Shown here in pieces: positions 23,051-34,240 of a DNA stretch of 54,063 nucleotides (position 1 is the first letter of the stretch; each line of letters opens with the position of its first letter). This stretch comes from Carex sylvatica (lineage: Eukaryota; Streptophyta; Magnoliopsida; Poales; Cyperaceae): contig CAXKVR010000086.1 in the NCBI GenBank assembly GCA_964058845.1, forward strand, positions 1-54,063. Reading direction: 5' to 3'. A model generated the notes under the pieces. It saw only the letters and a list, made by a program, of their open reading frames with translations. It was not told the DNA's origin and did not search any database. A program made the position numbers and the translations under genes.

Positions 23051-23438
23051 GGTTGGCTACTCTACTTCCATAAGCATATGAGAGCATATGCTTATAAGTC
23101 ATTTTTGCATTTTCAATATCAAAATGGTTGATCTAAAGTGCTCAACATGTTCTCTATATTAATATGTGTTTGGAGACCAAATTTTATATTTTTTGAATTT
23201 TTTTTACTATTTTTTCATAATTTTCAAAACAAGATTTTTCATTATTTTTTAAATATTTATTATGACAGTTTTGAAAGATTAGTAAAAAAATTCAAAAAAA
23301 ATATAAATTTGTTCTCCAAGCACATTATAATATGGAGAACATGTGGAGTGCTTCAGATCAACTATTTGAACATTAAAAACACAAAAATGACTTATAAGTA
23401 TATGTCCTCATATACTTATGGAAGTAGAGTAGTAAACC
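23051..23438. mobile_element. Palindromic MITE, member 4
   Basis: The ends are GGTTGGCTACTCTACTTCC and GGAAGTAGAGTAGTAAACC, with TTATAAGTCATTTTTG and its inverted copy further in and the shared GGAGACCAAATTTTATAT core. GA/CT microsatellite lies on both sides, so the target duplication cannot be defined. Confidence 0.7.
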
Positions 23439-23449
23439 TCTCTCTCTGT

Positions 23450-23559
23450 TTTTTTGAGAACCTTCGCAGAGATTGCGAAGTCATGAGGGAGAATCGAACC
23501 CTCGACCTTTGGGTACAACAACTCTATGATGTTTTTCTAGCTAATTGTGCTACCTCCCC
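23450..23559 (-). repeat. tRNA-derived SINE-like sequence or tRNA pseudogene
   Basis: The minus strand begins GGGGAGGTAGCACAATTAGC, which resembles a tRNA acceptor, D-arm and A box. Further on it has a good Pol III B box, GGTCGAGGGTTCGATTC (23507-23491). There is no matching 3' acceptor strand and the middle is irregular, so it is not a functional tRNA. The 3' part has a small CTTCGCA...TGCGAAG hairpin. Confidence 0.5.
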
Positions 23560-23581
23560 TTTCTCATCAACTTCCCTTCCC

Positions 23582-23585
<4 letters not shown>

Positions 23586-23650
<65 letters not shown>
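23586..23650. repeat. (CT)n(AT)n compound microsatellite
   Basis: About 26 bases of CT repeat run directly into about 37 bases of AT repeat. Confidence 0.9.
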
Positions 23651-23653
<3 letters not shown>

Positions 23654-23715
23654 TTTAATGTTACACAATGTTATTTTAATATATATATTTGATCTCTATA
23701 TATATAGAGAGAGGG

Positions 23716-24083
23716 GTTGGCTAAAATCAAAGTGGTATGACCAAGATCTTAGTGCCAACAATTCTTTTTTGTGATTTTGAAATTTTAAATAGCTGATCTA
23801 AAGTGCTCAATACGTTATCCATATCAAAATATGTTTGCAGACCAAATTTTAAATTTTTTTATGAATTTTTTTAATTTTTTATTATTATGAAAAATAGGAA
23901 TTTCAAAAATTCATAAAAAATAGTAAAAAACTTTAAAAAAAAATATAAAATTTGATTTCCAAGCATATTTTAATATGGATAATACATTAAGCACACTTTA
24001 GATAAACTATTTAAATTTTAAAAGCAAAATCTAAAATTTAATAGCACTACAGTTTTTGTCATTCCACTTTAATTTTTGCCAAC
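23716..24083. mobile_element. Palindromic MITE, member 5
   Basis: The ends are GTTGGCTAAAATCAAAGTGG and the approximate inverse CCACTTTAATTTTTGCCAAC. The interior has the family core (CAGACCAAATTTTAAA and ATAAAATTTGATTTCC). It is followed by a (TATG)n run at about 24088-24112. Confidence 0.65.
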
Positions 24084-25610
24084 ATCTGTATGTATGTATG
24101 TATGTATGTAAGAATTGTAATTATAATTTAATAAAAAATACGGAGTCATGCACCTTCAAGAGGCCCGTTGAATCTACAAGTGTCAATAATAGATTCCCAA
24201 TAAGAACACAATCTAATAAACGAATATATTTATCTTTCCACGTTGAGCAACGCACAAGTAAAATTGTTGGACTTAGACTTCACCATCTGATCATCAACTA
24301 GTGGTGACTGGTCATGTTCATTTCTTTAATAATATCTTTATATAAAAAAAGACCGTTAAAATGTAAAATTCATCTGTCGGATAAGACCAAGGCGTCTCAA
24401 AGCCGCGTTCCCAAAAGGGAGACAAACACACAGAAACCATTTAATTTAACCCTCAGACTACGCCAATTATTCCCCTCCTGGTTCCTCTACATTCACATTC
24501 TATGACCATATATATGTTTGTGCAACCATCAAATTTCTATTTCTGTGGTTTTCCACGTGAGAATTAATTAATTATCATTTCCGGATCCTCTGTAATTGGT
24601 GCTATGTATCTTATATTTTTGAGAGAATTTGTGTGAATCAAAACAATTTCCTTATTTAAAATATTCAGTACGAATTATATATACATATATAATTAATGTA
24701 ATTTTTCATCATAAAAGTCAAAATTGAGTTATGTTTATTAATTATTAGTTTAATAAAATTAGCAGTTAAAACCAATTAAAGCATGTAGGTAATTACATGT
24801 ATAATTATGCTGTATTTAACTATCAAGTATGCAATTCATGAGACGCAACCTATTCAATGTTGTTTGGTTACACATTTCTACTTTTATATACTTTTATATA
24901 TTAAGCATGTACATATCATAATTTACTAACAACTGTGATTAAAAGATGAAATTTTGAATTGAATATCAGCTCTTCGATCAAATAGTCGGACTTTTTTTTA
25001 TTCTATGTATCTTTTGATATATTTTTATGTGTAGAAACCTAAATTTATTTAGTTGCATACTCGTCACATGTACTCGTACACACCTTCCGCACTCTTTATC
25101 TCACATAATCTACGCTTCCTCCTCTTTTATCTTATTTTTTTTCGAAAACTTTTCTAAACCCCCTTATTTAATTACCGAAAACTCAATTTTTTGTTTGGTC
25201 CTGATTTCTTTTTATTTTTTAAATGTAATTCAAGAAAATTTTAAATTAATTGATAATTGATTGGTCATGTCTTTATTTATTTTCAATCTATTTTAATATC
25301 ATTTATGGGTATTGTTTAATAATTATTCTTTTCATTGATCTATTTTTTTTTATAAATATATGTCAATTTAATTATATGAGAATTTATTTTGTTCTCTTAT
25401 AATAATATATCTCGTTGGAACGCACGGACACAATACTAGTATATATTAATTAACATTGGTTAGCACGACTGTCCGAAATTGCTAGGACAATATCCTCGTA
25501 TGAGTCACGTATTTGAAATCCACACAAGTACTAGAGATGATTTAAGAAATTTGACCCTCTTCTCATTATAAAAAATATTGTCGCAAAATTCAAAATAAAA
25601 TTATATATAT
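24084..25610. other. Gene-free AT-rich stretch
   Basis: No supported gene. Contains a (TATG)n microsatellite near 24088-24112. At 25411-25438 the words CGTTGGAACG and ACACAATACTAGT resemble a Helitron 3' end (short hairpin, then CTAGT), but no 5' end was identified. Confidence 0.45.
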
Positions 25611-25618
25611 AGAGAGAT

Positions 25619-26011
25619 GGGCTATCATACTTTGGGAAGTAAAAATAGTATTTTACTTTCTGTTCATATCTTTATTTTTAAAGTTTAAACAATCTATTCG
25701 AACTTCTCAAATGATCTTCATATTGATATGTGATTGGAGACCAAATTTTACATATTTTGAAAAAAAATTTACTATTTTTTAATTTTTTTTAAATCATAAC
25801 TTTTCATTAAATAAAAAAAATTAGAAAACACTGATTTTCAAAAATTCTAAAAAGAAGGTTAATTTAAAAAAGAAATGTAAAATTTGGTCTTCAAGCACAT
25901 TTTAATATATATTGAACATCTAACGATTTGGATCAGCTGTTTGGACTTTGAAAATCAGAAAACTGAATCGTGTGTTCTAGAAGCTAGGAAAAAAATGTTT
26001 TGAGCTTAGCC
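25619..26011. mobile_element. Palindromic MITE, member 6
   Basis: It carries the family core TTGGAGACCAAATTTTACAT on the left and ATGTAAAATTTGGTCTTC on the right. The ends (GGGCTATCATAC... and ...GCTTAGCC) are poorly conserved. TA/GA microsatellite flanks the left side and CT repeat the right. Confidence 0.6.
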
Positions 26012-26028
26012 ACTTTCTCTCTCTATCT

Positions 26029-26106
26029 ATATGTATGTATGTATGTATGCATGTGTATGCATGTATGGTTGGATGGATGTATGTATATATGTATGTATGT
26101 ATGTAT
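26029..26106. repeat. (GTAT)n microsatellite, left of the CACTA insertion
   Basis: Imperfect GTAT/GCAT repeats run up to the first base of the CACTA element and resume at 27641-27660. The element therefore landed inside this microsatellite. Confidence 0.85.
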
Positions 26107-27640
26107 CACTAGTGGAGAAACTGAAATTAGGATCGGCTTATCTGGATCGATTATTATCAAACACCGATACTAATACCTATCTGGATCGGTTAATTTTACA
26201 AAATTGATCCTAAAAACTATCAGGATCGGTTCTTTATAATAACCGATCCTAATGTATATACTATTAGGATCCGTTCTTTAAAATTACCGATCCTAATAGT
26301 ATTAGGATCGGTTCTTTATAATAAATGATCCTAATGTATATATTATTAGGGTCGGTTATTATAAAGAACCGATCCTGATAGTTTTTAGGATCAGTTCTTT
26401 ATAATAACTGATCCTAATAATATTAGGATCGGTTATTTTAGAAGACCGATCCTAATGTATATACTATTAGAATCGGTTATTATAAATAATCAATCCTAAT
26501 AGTATATACATTAGGATCAGTTATTATAAAGAACCGATCCTAAAGCTATTAGGATCGGTAATTTTAAAGAACGGATCCTAATAGTATATACATTAGAATC
26601 GGTTATTATAAAGAACCGATCATGATAGTATTAGAATCGATTTTTTTGAATTAACCGATCATAATGCTAATTTGCTGCTAGGATTTATTTTCGTTTCACG
26701 CCTCTGTAGTTAGCCAAAAAATTTTAGTCTTAACTCATCCATCTCTCTTTCTCTCCCTCTCCTTTGTGTCTCTCTCTTTCTCTGTTTCCATCTCTCCCTC
26801 TCAAAGCCACTCACCCTCTCGACTCTCCCTCTGCTCGCCCTGACCCAGAGTCCAGAGAAAAAAAAAATCCACCTGCACCTCCGCTTTGCTCTCAAGTCCG
26901 CTCGGCGCTCAAGCCGCTCTCAGACCCTCTCAGTGCTTAAGTCCACTCGGCGCTCTCAAGTCGTGCCCGACTTTCTCTCTTCTCCGCTGCCCCAGAAGAA
27001 TGATTAGAATTTAGATACCAACTATTCAATTTATGTTGAATTTAGGCTTATCGGTTTTAATTATTAGCTATTATGTTTAATTTTGAGATAGAATATTATG
27101 TAGAATAAGTATTTCATTCCTACTATTGATATGTAGAATAAGAAAGTTTCGTAGTTGGATGCCTTGAAATGGGTTCAATTAGATTTATGCCTTGAAATGT
27201 TCTTGTTGAATGCTTAGATAAATTATATTTTGAGATCGATAAATGCTTAGATAATCCTGTGTAATATCTTTTTATCTTGATATGCAATATTAATTTTTTT
27301 GGATTTAAATAGGCTATCAATATATAAATATCAATAATGCATTATATCTGGATTCACAAAATGTTAGTTCTACATAAAAAAAAAAATGGAATCAGGATCG
27401 GTTGTTTAAAACAACCGATCCTAATAGTAGTAATTAGGATCGGTTGTTTCAAATAACCGATCCTAATAATACTAATTAGGATCGGTTATTTGAAACAACC
27501 GATTATAATTCAAACTTTTAGGATCGGCTGTTTAACCGATTCAGATTAGTTTCGTATTAGTATCGTCCGGATCAAGATCGATTAAATTATGATCCTAATG
27601 TGCGTAATAACCGATCCTAATTTCAGTTTTTTCACTAGTG
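26107..27640. mobile_element. Non-autonomous CACTA (En/Spm-type) element
   Basis: The termini CACTAGTGGAGAAACTGAAA and, inverted at the right end, CACTAGTGAAAAAACTGAAA, are followed by TTAGGATCGG on both sides. The flanking trinucleotide TAT at 26104-26106 and 27641-27643 fits the 3-bp duplication of CACTA elements, though the microsatellite host makes it ambiguous. Both subterminal regions (about 26130-26670 and 27390-27625) are packed with AGGATCGGTT / AACCGATCCT words in both orientations. The centre holds a CT-rich, more GC-rich block (26730-27000) and then AT-rich DNA, with no transposase gene. Confidence 0.9.
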
Positions 27641-27660
27641 TATGTATGTATGTATGTATG

Positions 27661-28220
27661 GCTTATTAAAAATGTCAGTTTCAGATATCATGATTTATTT
27701 TTTTATATCCAATTACAATTTTAAATTAATATGTTTGATATTACAACCATATTGTACCAAAGCATGCGATATGAGAAATTGCACAACATATATGCAACCA
27801 ACAATTAATGATCACCATCATATTTATAATTAACCACACCAAAATCAAGTAAATGCATGCAACAATAATTCCCTTTGCTATATATATTATTATAGATTCT
27901 CAAATCTAGTACCCGTAGACTTGCGCAAATTAAAAATAAAAGTGATCTACCAAGTCTCCGTGCTCCCTCGCGTAAAAAAGAAAAGAAAAAAAAAAACATA
28001 TATCAAAAGATAAAGATAAATAAATAACATAGAATTTTCTATGGTTCGATTAGTCATCCTTCAACCTTCAGGGTCTTCTCTACGACCTTAGAAAGTGATC
28101 GATGGTTACGACAGAGATTCAAGACCAAGTCCAGCCCCTCTAAAAAACCGTTAACCAGTCTCCTCCAATTACAAATAAGTTAAAAACATTACATAAGCAT
28201 TCCGAAGACCATTTCACCTC
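27661..28220. other. Upstream region of the WRKY gene
   Basis: AT-rich, non-coding. I did not find convincing clusters of W-box (TTGACC/T) motifs by eye in this stretch. Confidence 0.5.
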
Positions 28221-28228
28221 TATAAATA
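28221..28228 (+). promoter_or_regulatory. TATA box of the WRKY gene
   Basis: TATAAATA lies 45-52 bp upstream of the start codon, giving a short predicted 5' leader of about 15-25 bases. Confidence 0.6.
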
Positions 28229-28272
28229 TACTAATTATAAACCATAATTTATCATAAATCTATCCGTCTCCC

Positions 28273-29986
28273 ATGGATGAAGCGCTAAACCACATCTTTG
28301 AAGGTTGCAAACTAGCCAGAGATCTTGAAACCAGCATTAGACAAGTATTCCCTATCAGACCAGATTACCTCTTAAAATCTTCTGAAGAGATAATAACTGC
28401 ATTCAACACAGCCATGAAGTCGTTGAATTCTCTGATCAATTCACCTGATATCCCTGTAAATTCAAACATGACCATTGGTGGTTCCGGTGGCGGTGAGAGA
28501 AGCTCACATGGTGCATCTACCTTCTTTCAAGCTTTGAATCTCCTGCACTCACATGGTGCATCTACCTTGTTTGATATTCCTACTCAGCTGCCAAGAGTCG
28601 GCCTGGAGATGCCGGCAGTCCCAGATGTTGCCACTCCTGGGATGGAGCTTGGCGGTGGCTCGGGGTATGGTAATGTCTTTGAAGCAACAAATGCAGAGGT
28701 CAGCCGGACGCGTCGACATGTGCGAGGCGCTCCGGAAGGTTCCTCAGGGTCAGGGAGAGGACCAGCTGTATCATCAGGTCAAAGAAACACTAGGAGAAGG
28801 TAAATACCATAATATAACATTTTTTCAAGGGTGGGGACGGCCCTGGACAAAGTCTTAGCCAAAATCTGACCTAAACCGTCTGATTGATTCATGCAAAAAA
28901 GTTTGAAATATTTGCACTAATCTCAACACTGATTGAACGGTTTAGATCTGATTCTGGATAAGTTTTGTCCAGAGCCCTTTGGACAAAAGCCGGTCCCCAT
29001 TTTCAAACCATGCCATTTGAATTTATTGAAAATTTTCTTCTTTCTACACTTGCGTTCCTATTTTGTTACACGGCAATGTAGACCATGTTGCTTAAACAGT
29101 TTCATAAGGTTATGGCGAACTTAATTTTTGCTCTTGTAAGTCTTGTATTAAGAGCTTGATTTATACATTTGCGTTTATACATGTGACATTTCCATATATA
29201 CATGTGATATATAGGAGGGATAATGGCGAAAGAGTGATGCAACGGGTCCCGGCAGTCAGAACAGGAAACAGTGAGATGCCGCCAGACGATGGATACACAT
29301 GGAGAAAATATGGCCAAAAAGACATCCTCGGCTGTAGATTCCCTCGGTATATAAATCTCTTTTAGCTTAAATTCTCAAATGTCTACACAAACATACTAAC
29401 AAAAGCATGCATACAAACTCAACACATATATAAAAGCTATAGTTCAATTACATTTCTTAGCTATTGCGAACACCAATTTTACAAATCTTTTCCTATAACC
29501 TTTTTGCCAAAACATCATTCTCATGATTCTCATGCTAGCTTAAATTGTTTCAGAAGTTATTTCCGATGCACACACAAGAATTACTACGGATGCGAGGCGA
29601 AAAAGCAAGTCCAGAGACTTGATGAAGATCCCTATACATATGAAATTGTATATTGCGGTCAACACAGCTGTCTCACCTCCACCACTCCGTTGCTAACGTC
29701 TTCTCTTGCACTGATGAATACCGGAGTCACCTCAGCTGTAGCTCCGATCAACACCACTTTCACTGTCAATACTAGCAATGTTACTACTAATCCTCACATA
29801 GAATCATCCATGATTGGAACAGCACAAGTTCAAATGCAACCTTCAACCTCAATCCATCTCGGCAATTGGTTAACAAGGGATTTGGGAGAAGGTAGGCCTG
29901 TGACTGACATGGCAGATGTGCTTTTTAACTCAGGAAGCAGTAGCAACAGCATGGATGCCATTTTCTCCTCACAACATGAAAATTGA
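28273..29986 (+). CDS. WRKY55: Group III WRKY transcription factor (WRKY55-like), three exons
   Basis: A nuclear DNA-binding protein expected to bind W-box promoters. Exons: 28273-28799, 29215-29346, 29554-29986; joined, 363 aa. The WRKY domain spans about residues 199-260: WRKYGQK at 205-211, then C225-X7-C233-X23-H257-X1-C259, the group III zinc finger. The second intron falls at the conserved R-type position, after FPR and before SYFRC. The N-terminus (helical, starting MDEALNHIFEGCKLARDLE) recalls WRKY55 proteins; that name is inference. The C-terminus is rich in Ser/Thr/Asn. Exon 1 contains a tandem duplication of about 45 bp repeating SHGAST (28504 and 28549), and intron 1 hosts a MITE near the donor. 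No stop or frameshift was seen. Confidence 0.9.
28829..28999. mobile_element. MITE in WRKY intron 1
   Basis: Imperfect terminal inverted repeats (GTGGGGACGGCCCTGGACAA and, inverted, TGGGGACCGGCTTTTGTCCA) with inner ACCGTCTGA/ACGGTTTAG words. The direct repeat TTTTCAA flanks it at 28822-28828 and 29000-29006. It starts about 30 bp after the splice donor and has no coding capacity. Confidence 0.7.
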
Positions 29987-30312
29987 TAAAGACAAGAAGA
30001 TTTGAAGCAACAACTAATTAATACAAGTAGATACTCAAAATAGAGCAGTAGGTTAAACTTGATGAGTAATTTTAGGATAGGTAATTTATTCATATTATTC
30101 TTTTTCAGCCCAGGAATTATGGCTTGACAATAAATTCGATCCCTTATTGTATATTTGTGTGTACTAAAGGGTGCATCGATTTTTGAACAATGTAATTGTA
30201 ATCATAGAAACCTCTATAACTTTAATATAGTTAATTTTGTCATAAATCTGTTATCAATACTCTAATCGTTATATATGCATGTTATTGTCTGCTGATATGG
30301 TTCTCCTTTACA
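29987..30312. other. 3' flank of the WRKY gene
   Basis: Probable 3' UTR and downstream DNA. AATAAA-like words occur near 30130. No other feature was recognised. Confidence 0.5.
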
Positions 30313-30680
30313 CACTACTACAAAAAATATTTTTTTCATCGTCCCTTTACCATTGAATGTGTTTCCGCACATATGGTGTACGTCACGTGTGGCAGCGTTG
30401 TAATTACGTTGAACTTTTTATCATCTGTTCTGGATAATAAATCGATGGCATTGATGGACCCCCTCCTTTGCCATCGGTTGAATTTCACAAACCGTTAGCA
30501 CTGGGCGGCTTATCTACATCGGTTTGGCTAAATGGACGATGGCACTGAGAGGATTACTTTACCATCTGGCTGTTTTATGATCCGTTGGTTTTTGGATTGA
30601 TCAACACTGTCTGGTATCCTTACTGAATCGATGTTGTATTTTTGATTGACACCTATGATAATTAAATAATTGGAATATTG
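30313..30680. mobile_element. CACTA-type terminus with CGATGG subterminal repeats
   Basis: It starts CACTACTACAAAAAATATTT, a classic CACTA end. Words such as CGATGGCA, CCATCGG and GATGGCACTGA recur in both orientations through about 30650. Similar CGATGG words recur at 33530-33640 and 37270-37415, so the inner boundary and the partner end of this element are uncertain. No inverse CACTACTAC end was found. Confidence 0.6.
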
Positions 30681-31526
30681 TTCATGCAGGTACATCAATT
30701 TAACTGTAGATGAACCGTCAGCATAGTTTGATCAATACCAACCCTGTAGTTTTCTTGAATCGATGGGATGTTCTAACGGGTAATATATATTTGTTGTTGG
30801 TACCTAGAGCTAATTAATTGTTAAATATATATATTATATATAGCTTGACCAAAAAGTAAAAAACTTCTTCTCCATGCATTCAAGCACTGATGGTTATGTG
30901 TATTGTGTTATTAATTTAATTCAGATATATGGTGTAATTATAAATAATGAGATAATTATTTAATATCATGTACATGATATGCCAACTCAATAGAAAATTA
31001 ACTAAATATTAACTTGCTGCTAATTATTAATATCTTTTGTGTTGTCATCATTAACAGGACAATAATAATACACATTGCATGCACAAATGCATGTAATTAA
31101 TTCAGAGTCATCATTCAACATTAATTGCTATAATTTTAAAAATACTTGAACATATATCTATATATACATGTACCCATCCAAACTTCAAGAAAATAGTAAT
31201 TGTACATAACATTCATGAACACACACACACACACATATATATAGGCTAAAAATATTTAATGTTCATACATGCAACATATATTCATGCATGCATACCCAAA
31301 ATACAACATCCATGCACAAATTAAATTCATGTACATGCAACATGTGTAATTCATAGAAAACATATTAAATCCTGAACATATCTATCTAGCTACCTAGTAT
31401 AATAGTAAGCTCTTCTCGACATGTACAGTGTTCAGTCCTGCACATTCGAACTGTATAACTCTCTAATTTCACTCACTATAAGTATCATTTCCTCCATCAT
31501 GCGTCTTATATGGATGATCGTAATAA
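30681..31526. other. AT-rich DNA inside or next to the CACTA-derived region
   Basis: No gene. Contains an (AC)n run near 31219-31233 and many CATGCA/TGTACATG words. Confidence 0.5.
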
Positions 31527-31746
31527 TCATTCATTACGATAGTTTCTAAAATTTTCCAATTCTCCTGTACCAAGCATCAGATGTCGCATTACTCGCCACA
31601 CCATGGAATCAAACCTCCAGTACTTGACCTCTACCATCTCCAGATTTGTTCTTGGAGATGCTTGAACCCTCATTGGGATTGTTGCTAGAAAATGTACAAC
31701 TCTATCCTCAAGTGGTAGTGTTGCCTCACAGTACTGCAACAAATTA

Positions 31747-31985
31747 ACAATTAATCAATAGATAAGTAGATCTTAATTTATTTTAACTTACAATAATTAA
31801 TTAATTGATGCATGGAATTGAAACTATATATTATACAAGTTGACAAAAATATACATGTAGATATTAATTTACAATTAATCAATAGATAAGTAGATCTTAA
31901 TTTACTTTAACTTACAGCAAGTAATTAATTGATGCATGGAATTGGAGCTATATATTATACAAGTTGAAAAAATATACATGTACTT
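31747..31985. repeat. 124-bp tandem duplication in an intron of the F-box fragment
   Basis: ACAATTAATCAATAGATAAG occurs at 31747 and 31871, and the following sequence stays parallel for about 115 bp with a few substitutions. Confidence 0.85.
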
Positions 31986-32149
31986 ATATAATCCTCATGT
32001 TGTACTATTGTGAGCTTTGTCAAGTTTGAACAGCTCTTTATAATTCAAGTTTTCATTTATAAAAAAGAATACGTACAAATGAAAACAGTGAAAACCTTCA
32101 AGTTATGAAATTGTGGGAGTCTTGCCTGCAAAACTGTTGTTGGTAGTTC

Positions 32150-32152
<3 letters not shown>

Positions 32153-32188
<36 letters not shown>
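32153..32188. repeat. (AC)n microsatellite
   Basis: An uninterrupted AC repeat of about 36 bases, at a predicted splice acceptor of the F-box fragment. Confidence 0.9.
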
Positions 32189-32195
<7 letters not shown>

Positions 32196-32725
32196 AGAGA
32201 TGATAATATACAAACATGAGTCATAACAATTAATTGAACTATATATAAATTCAATTCAGGACACCCTGCATGCATATATATATATGCATGCAATTAATTA
32301 GCACACCAGTTAATATGCATATGCAATTGATGGGGGCTTTCGAACTATGTAGGTCAATCATATAAAATTACACCAGTTCATACGTATGTAATTAATTCAG
32401 GATCTTCAAATTATCTAGCTATGTGGGTTAAGCATGTAATTAATTCAGGTCTTTCAAACTATGTGTGTCAATCATTAGAGATGCACGTCAATTAGAAAAA
32501 TTATTTAATTATACCAGGCACAGGGCGCACTTGAGATGAAACTCCAGAGTATGAACATTTGTGAGCTTCTCGAGTAAAGCATTGATGCCCGCCATGGAAG
32601 ATTGGGCTTGAGAATCCCTGGCATTGATGTTGAGGACGGCTAAAGAGGTCCACAGGTTGTTCCACCTCTTAGAAAGTACCCATGTGCGCTTGGGTGGCCA
32701 ACAAATTACTAATGTAGTCAGTCAT

Positions 32726-33480
32726 GGTTCCTACTGTGGAAGGGGATCGATCTGGTGAAGAAGAGTAGGCAAAAGAGACGAGAGATAAGTGTGGCTTCCG
32801 GCTTGTAGTGGAAGACGAACCGATCGACGTCTCGAAACTGAGGAACTATATTAAATTTATTCAATTGTCTAAACACCATTGACTGAATCATTGGCATTAA
32901 AGTTGAACTGGGTCCCCAAAGTCTTGTAAATTTTGAGTTGCGAATTTAACGCTAGGATATTCAATTATGTGACATAATATTTTTGATCTCTCAGATATGA
33001 CGGTAGGATACAAATTGAAACTGTTTAACTTGTCAAATTTATCATTTAAATTGTAAGCAAACTACTACAACATGTTAAATAAGCAAACTACTGCATATCA
33101 TATTTGATCATTTAAATTTTAACATGTAAAAACTTTAATAACATGTTAAATAATGAAAACAAACATGCCTATATTTTCACATCTTTAAATTACTTTAATA
33201 ATATTTTAAATTATTTAAATTTCAATCATTTAAATTTTTACATGTTTAAATTATAGTATTTTAAATTAATCGTAACGATTTAAATTTTAACAGAGCCTCT
33301 TAATTAGAGTGTAGGGTTACTGACAGAGTCCAAATTTCCCTCTAGCTAACGCCAAACTTTTTGTTTGAACCTCATAATTTTTCTAAAGTAACGCTAATTA
33401 TATAATTAAACCTGACCAACAGATTTGAAGTAGCACGAATATTGACATGCACCGTTGCATATCAGACGGTCCAACTCCGT
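32726..33480. other. Gene-free stretch after the F-box fragment
   Basis: Contains degenerate AT-rich repeats of ATTTAAATTTTAACATG type near 33050-33290. No gene recognised. Confidence 0.5.
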
Positions 33481-33740
33481 AGTGAAGACTTTCCACACAA
33501 TAGGGCGCGGCGGGTCTCCCAAGATTTCAATATCGCCATCATTTGCGTCGATGGAATTAAGTACATATGCCAACGTTTAGGATTCTGAGCCAATGGAATT
33601 AAGTTATACCAACGGTTATGATAAGGAGCCGATGGCTATTTCAAAATTTATTTCATATGCTTGATCAGGACCGTATATAGCTAGGTGCATCGTTTGAACT
33701 TTCAAATATTGATCGGGATATCAGTCCAAATCAACTTTCT
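33481..33740. repeat. CGATGG-type subterminal repeat block
   Basis: GTCGATGGAATTAAG, GCCAATGGAATTAAG, CCAACGGTTATG and GCCGATGGC occur close together, like the subterminal DNA at 30340-30650. It may be the right subterminal region of a CACTA element starting at 30313. The adjacent CTTTCTTCGTAGCGAG is only a weak candidate for a decayed terminus. Confidence 0.4.
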
Positions 33741-34240
33741 TCGTAGCGAGAACTAAAAAAGGACCAAAATTTAGGTTTTCTCTTTGTCTCACTCACATCT
33801 AGGTGGCCACCCTTCCTTACTCTATCACTCAGTTTAAGGTTGCTCCATCTTACTCTATATATATATTTTAGGTTTTTGATGTGAGGTTACAACAGATCTG
33901 TAGTGTTTTTTCACACTAACAATAACTTATTTGGATATATATATATTTTTTTGGCCGACAACCATCTCGACACCTAGCACTGGAGACGAACAACCTGATC
34001 ACTCTTTAGAACATGAAACAACCCCTCTGAGAAAAAGTAGACGAAATCAAAAAGTGCAACACCGTTTGACAAGGGGTTGGCAAAAATTCGTCGTTACTAG
34101 TTACGACGAGGGTTGCATGTCGCGTGTCATCAAGGTAAAATTTCCTACACCAGAAAATTTTATTCACTAATACACTGTGATATGTGTGCTCTGTTAGCTA
34201 GGGTTTTGGGTATATTTTTTTTAGATTTAATTATTTTGTA

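Larger units (their letters stand above)
31527..32725 (-). pseudogene. F-box/FBD-LRR gene fragment
   Basis: Three separated pieces on minus look like exons of an F-box/LRR/FBD gene. The first is 32725-32515, with WVLSKRWNNLWTSLAVLN typical of the segment just after the F-box, then LEKLTNVHTLEFHLKC; its donor is at CTG/GTATAA. The second is 32149-32096, a leucine-rich piece. The third is 31733-31527, after a TTGCAG acceptor, with VEVKYWRFDSM and an ELENF ending like an FBD region. The F-box core is missing, and the first piece is out of frame with the ATG at 32725. It lies between CGATGG-rich CACTA subterminal blocks, so it may be a gene fragment captured by a transposon. Confidence 0.6.

Noticed and set aside
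23138..23692. 184-codon plus frame
   Set aside because: It runs through a MITE, a SINE-like piece and a CT/AT microsatellite, so it is an artefact of repeats.
26710..26895. 61-codon minus frame in the CACTA centre
   Set aside because: It is a translation of a CT-rich block, low complexity.
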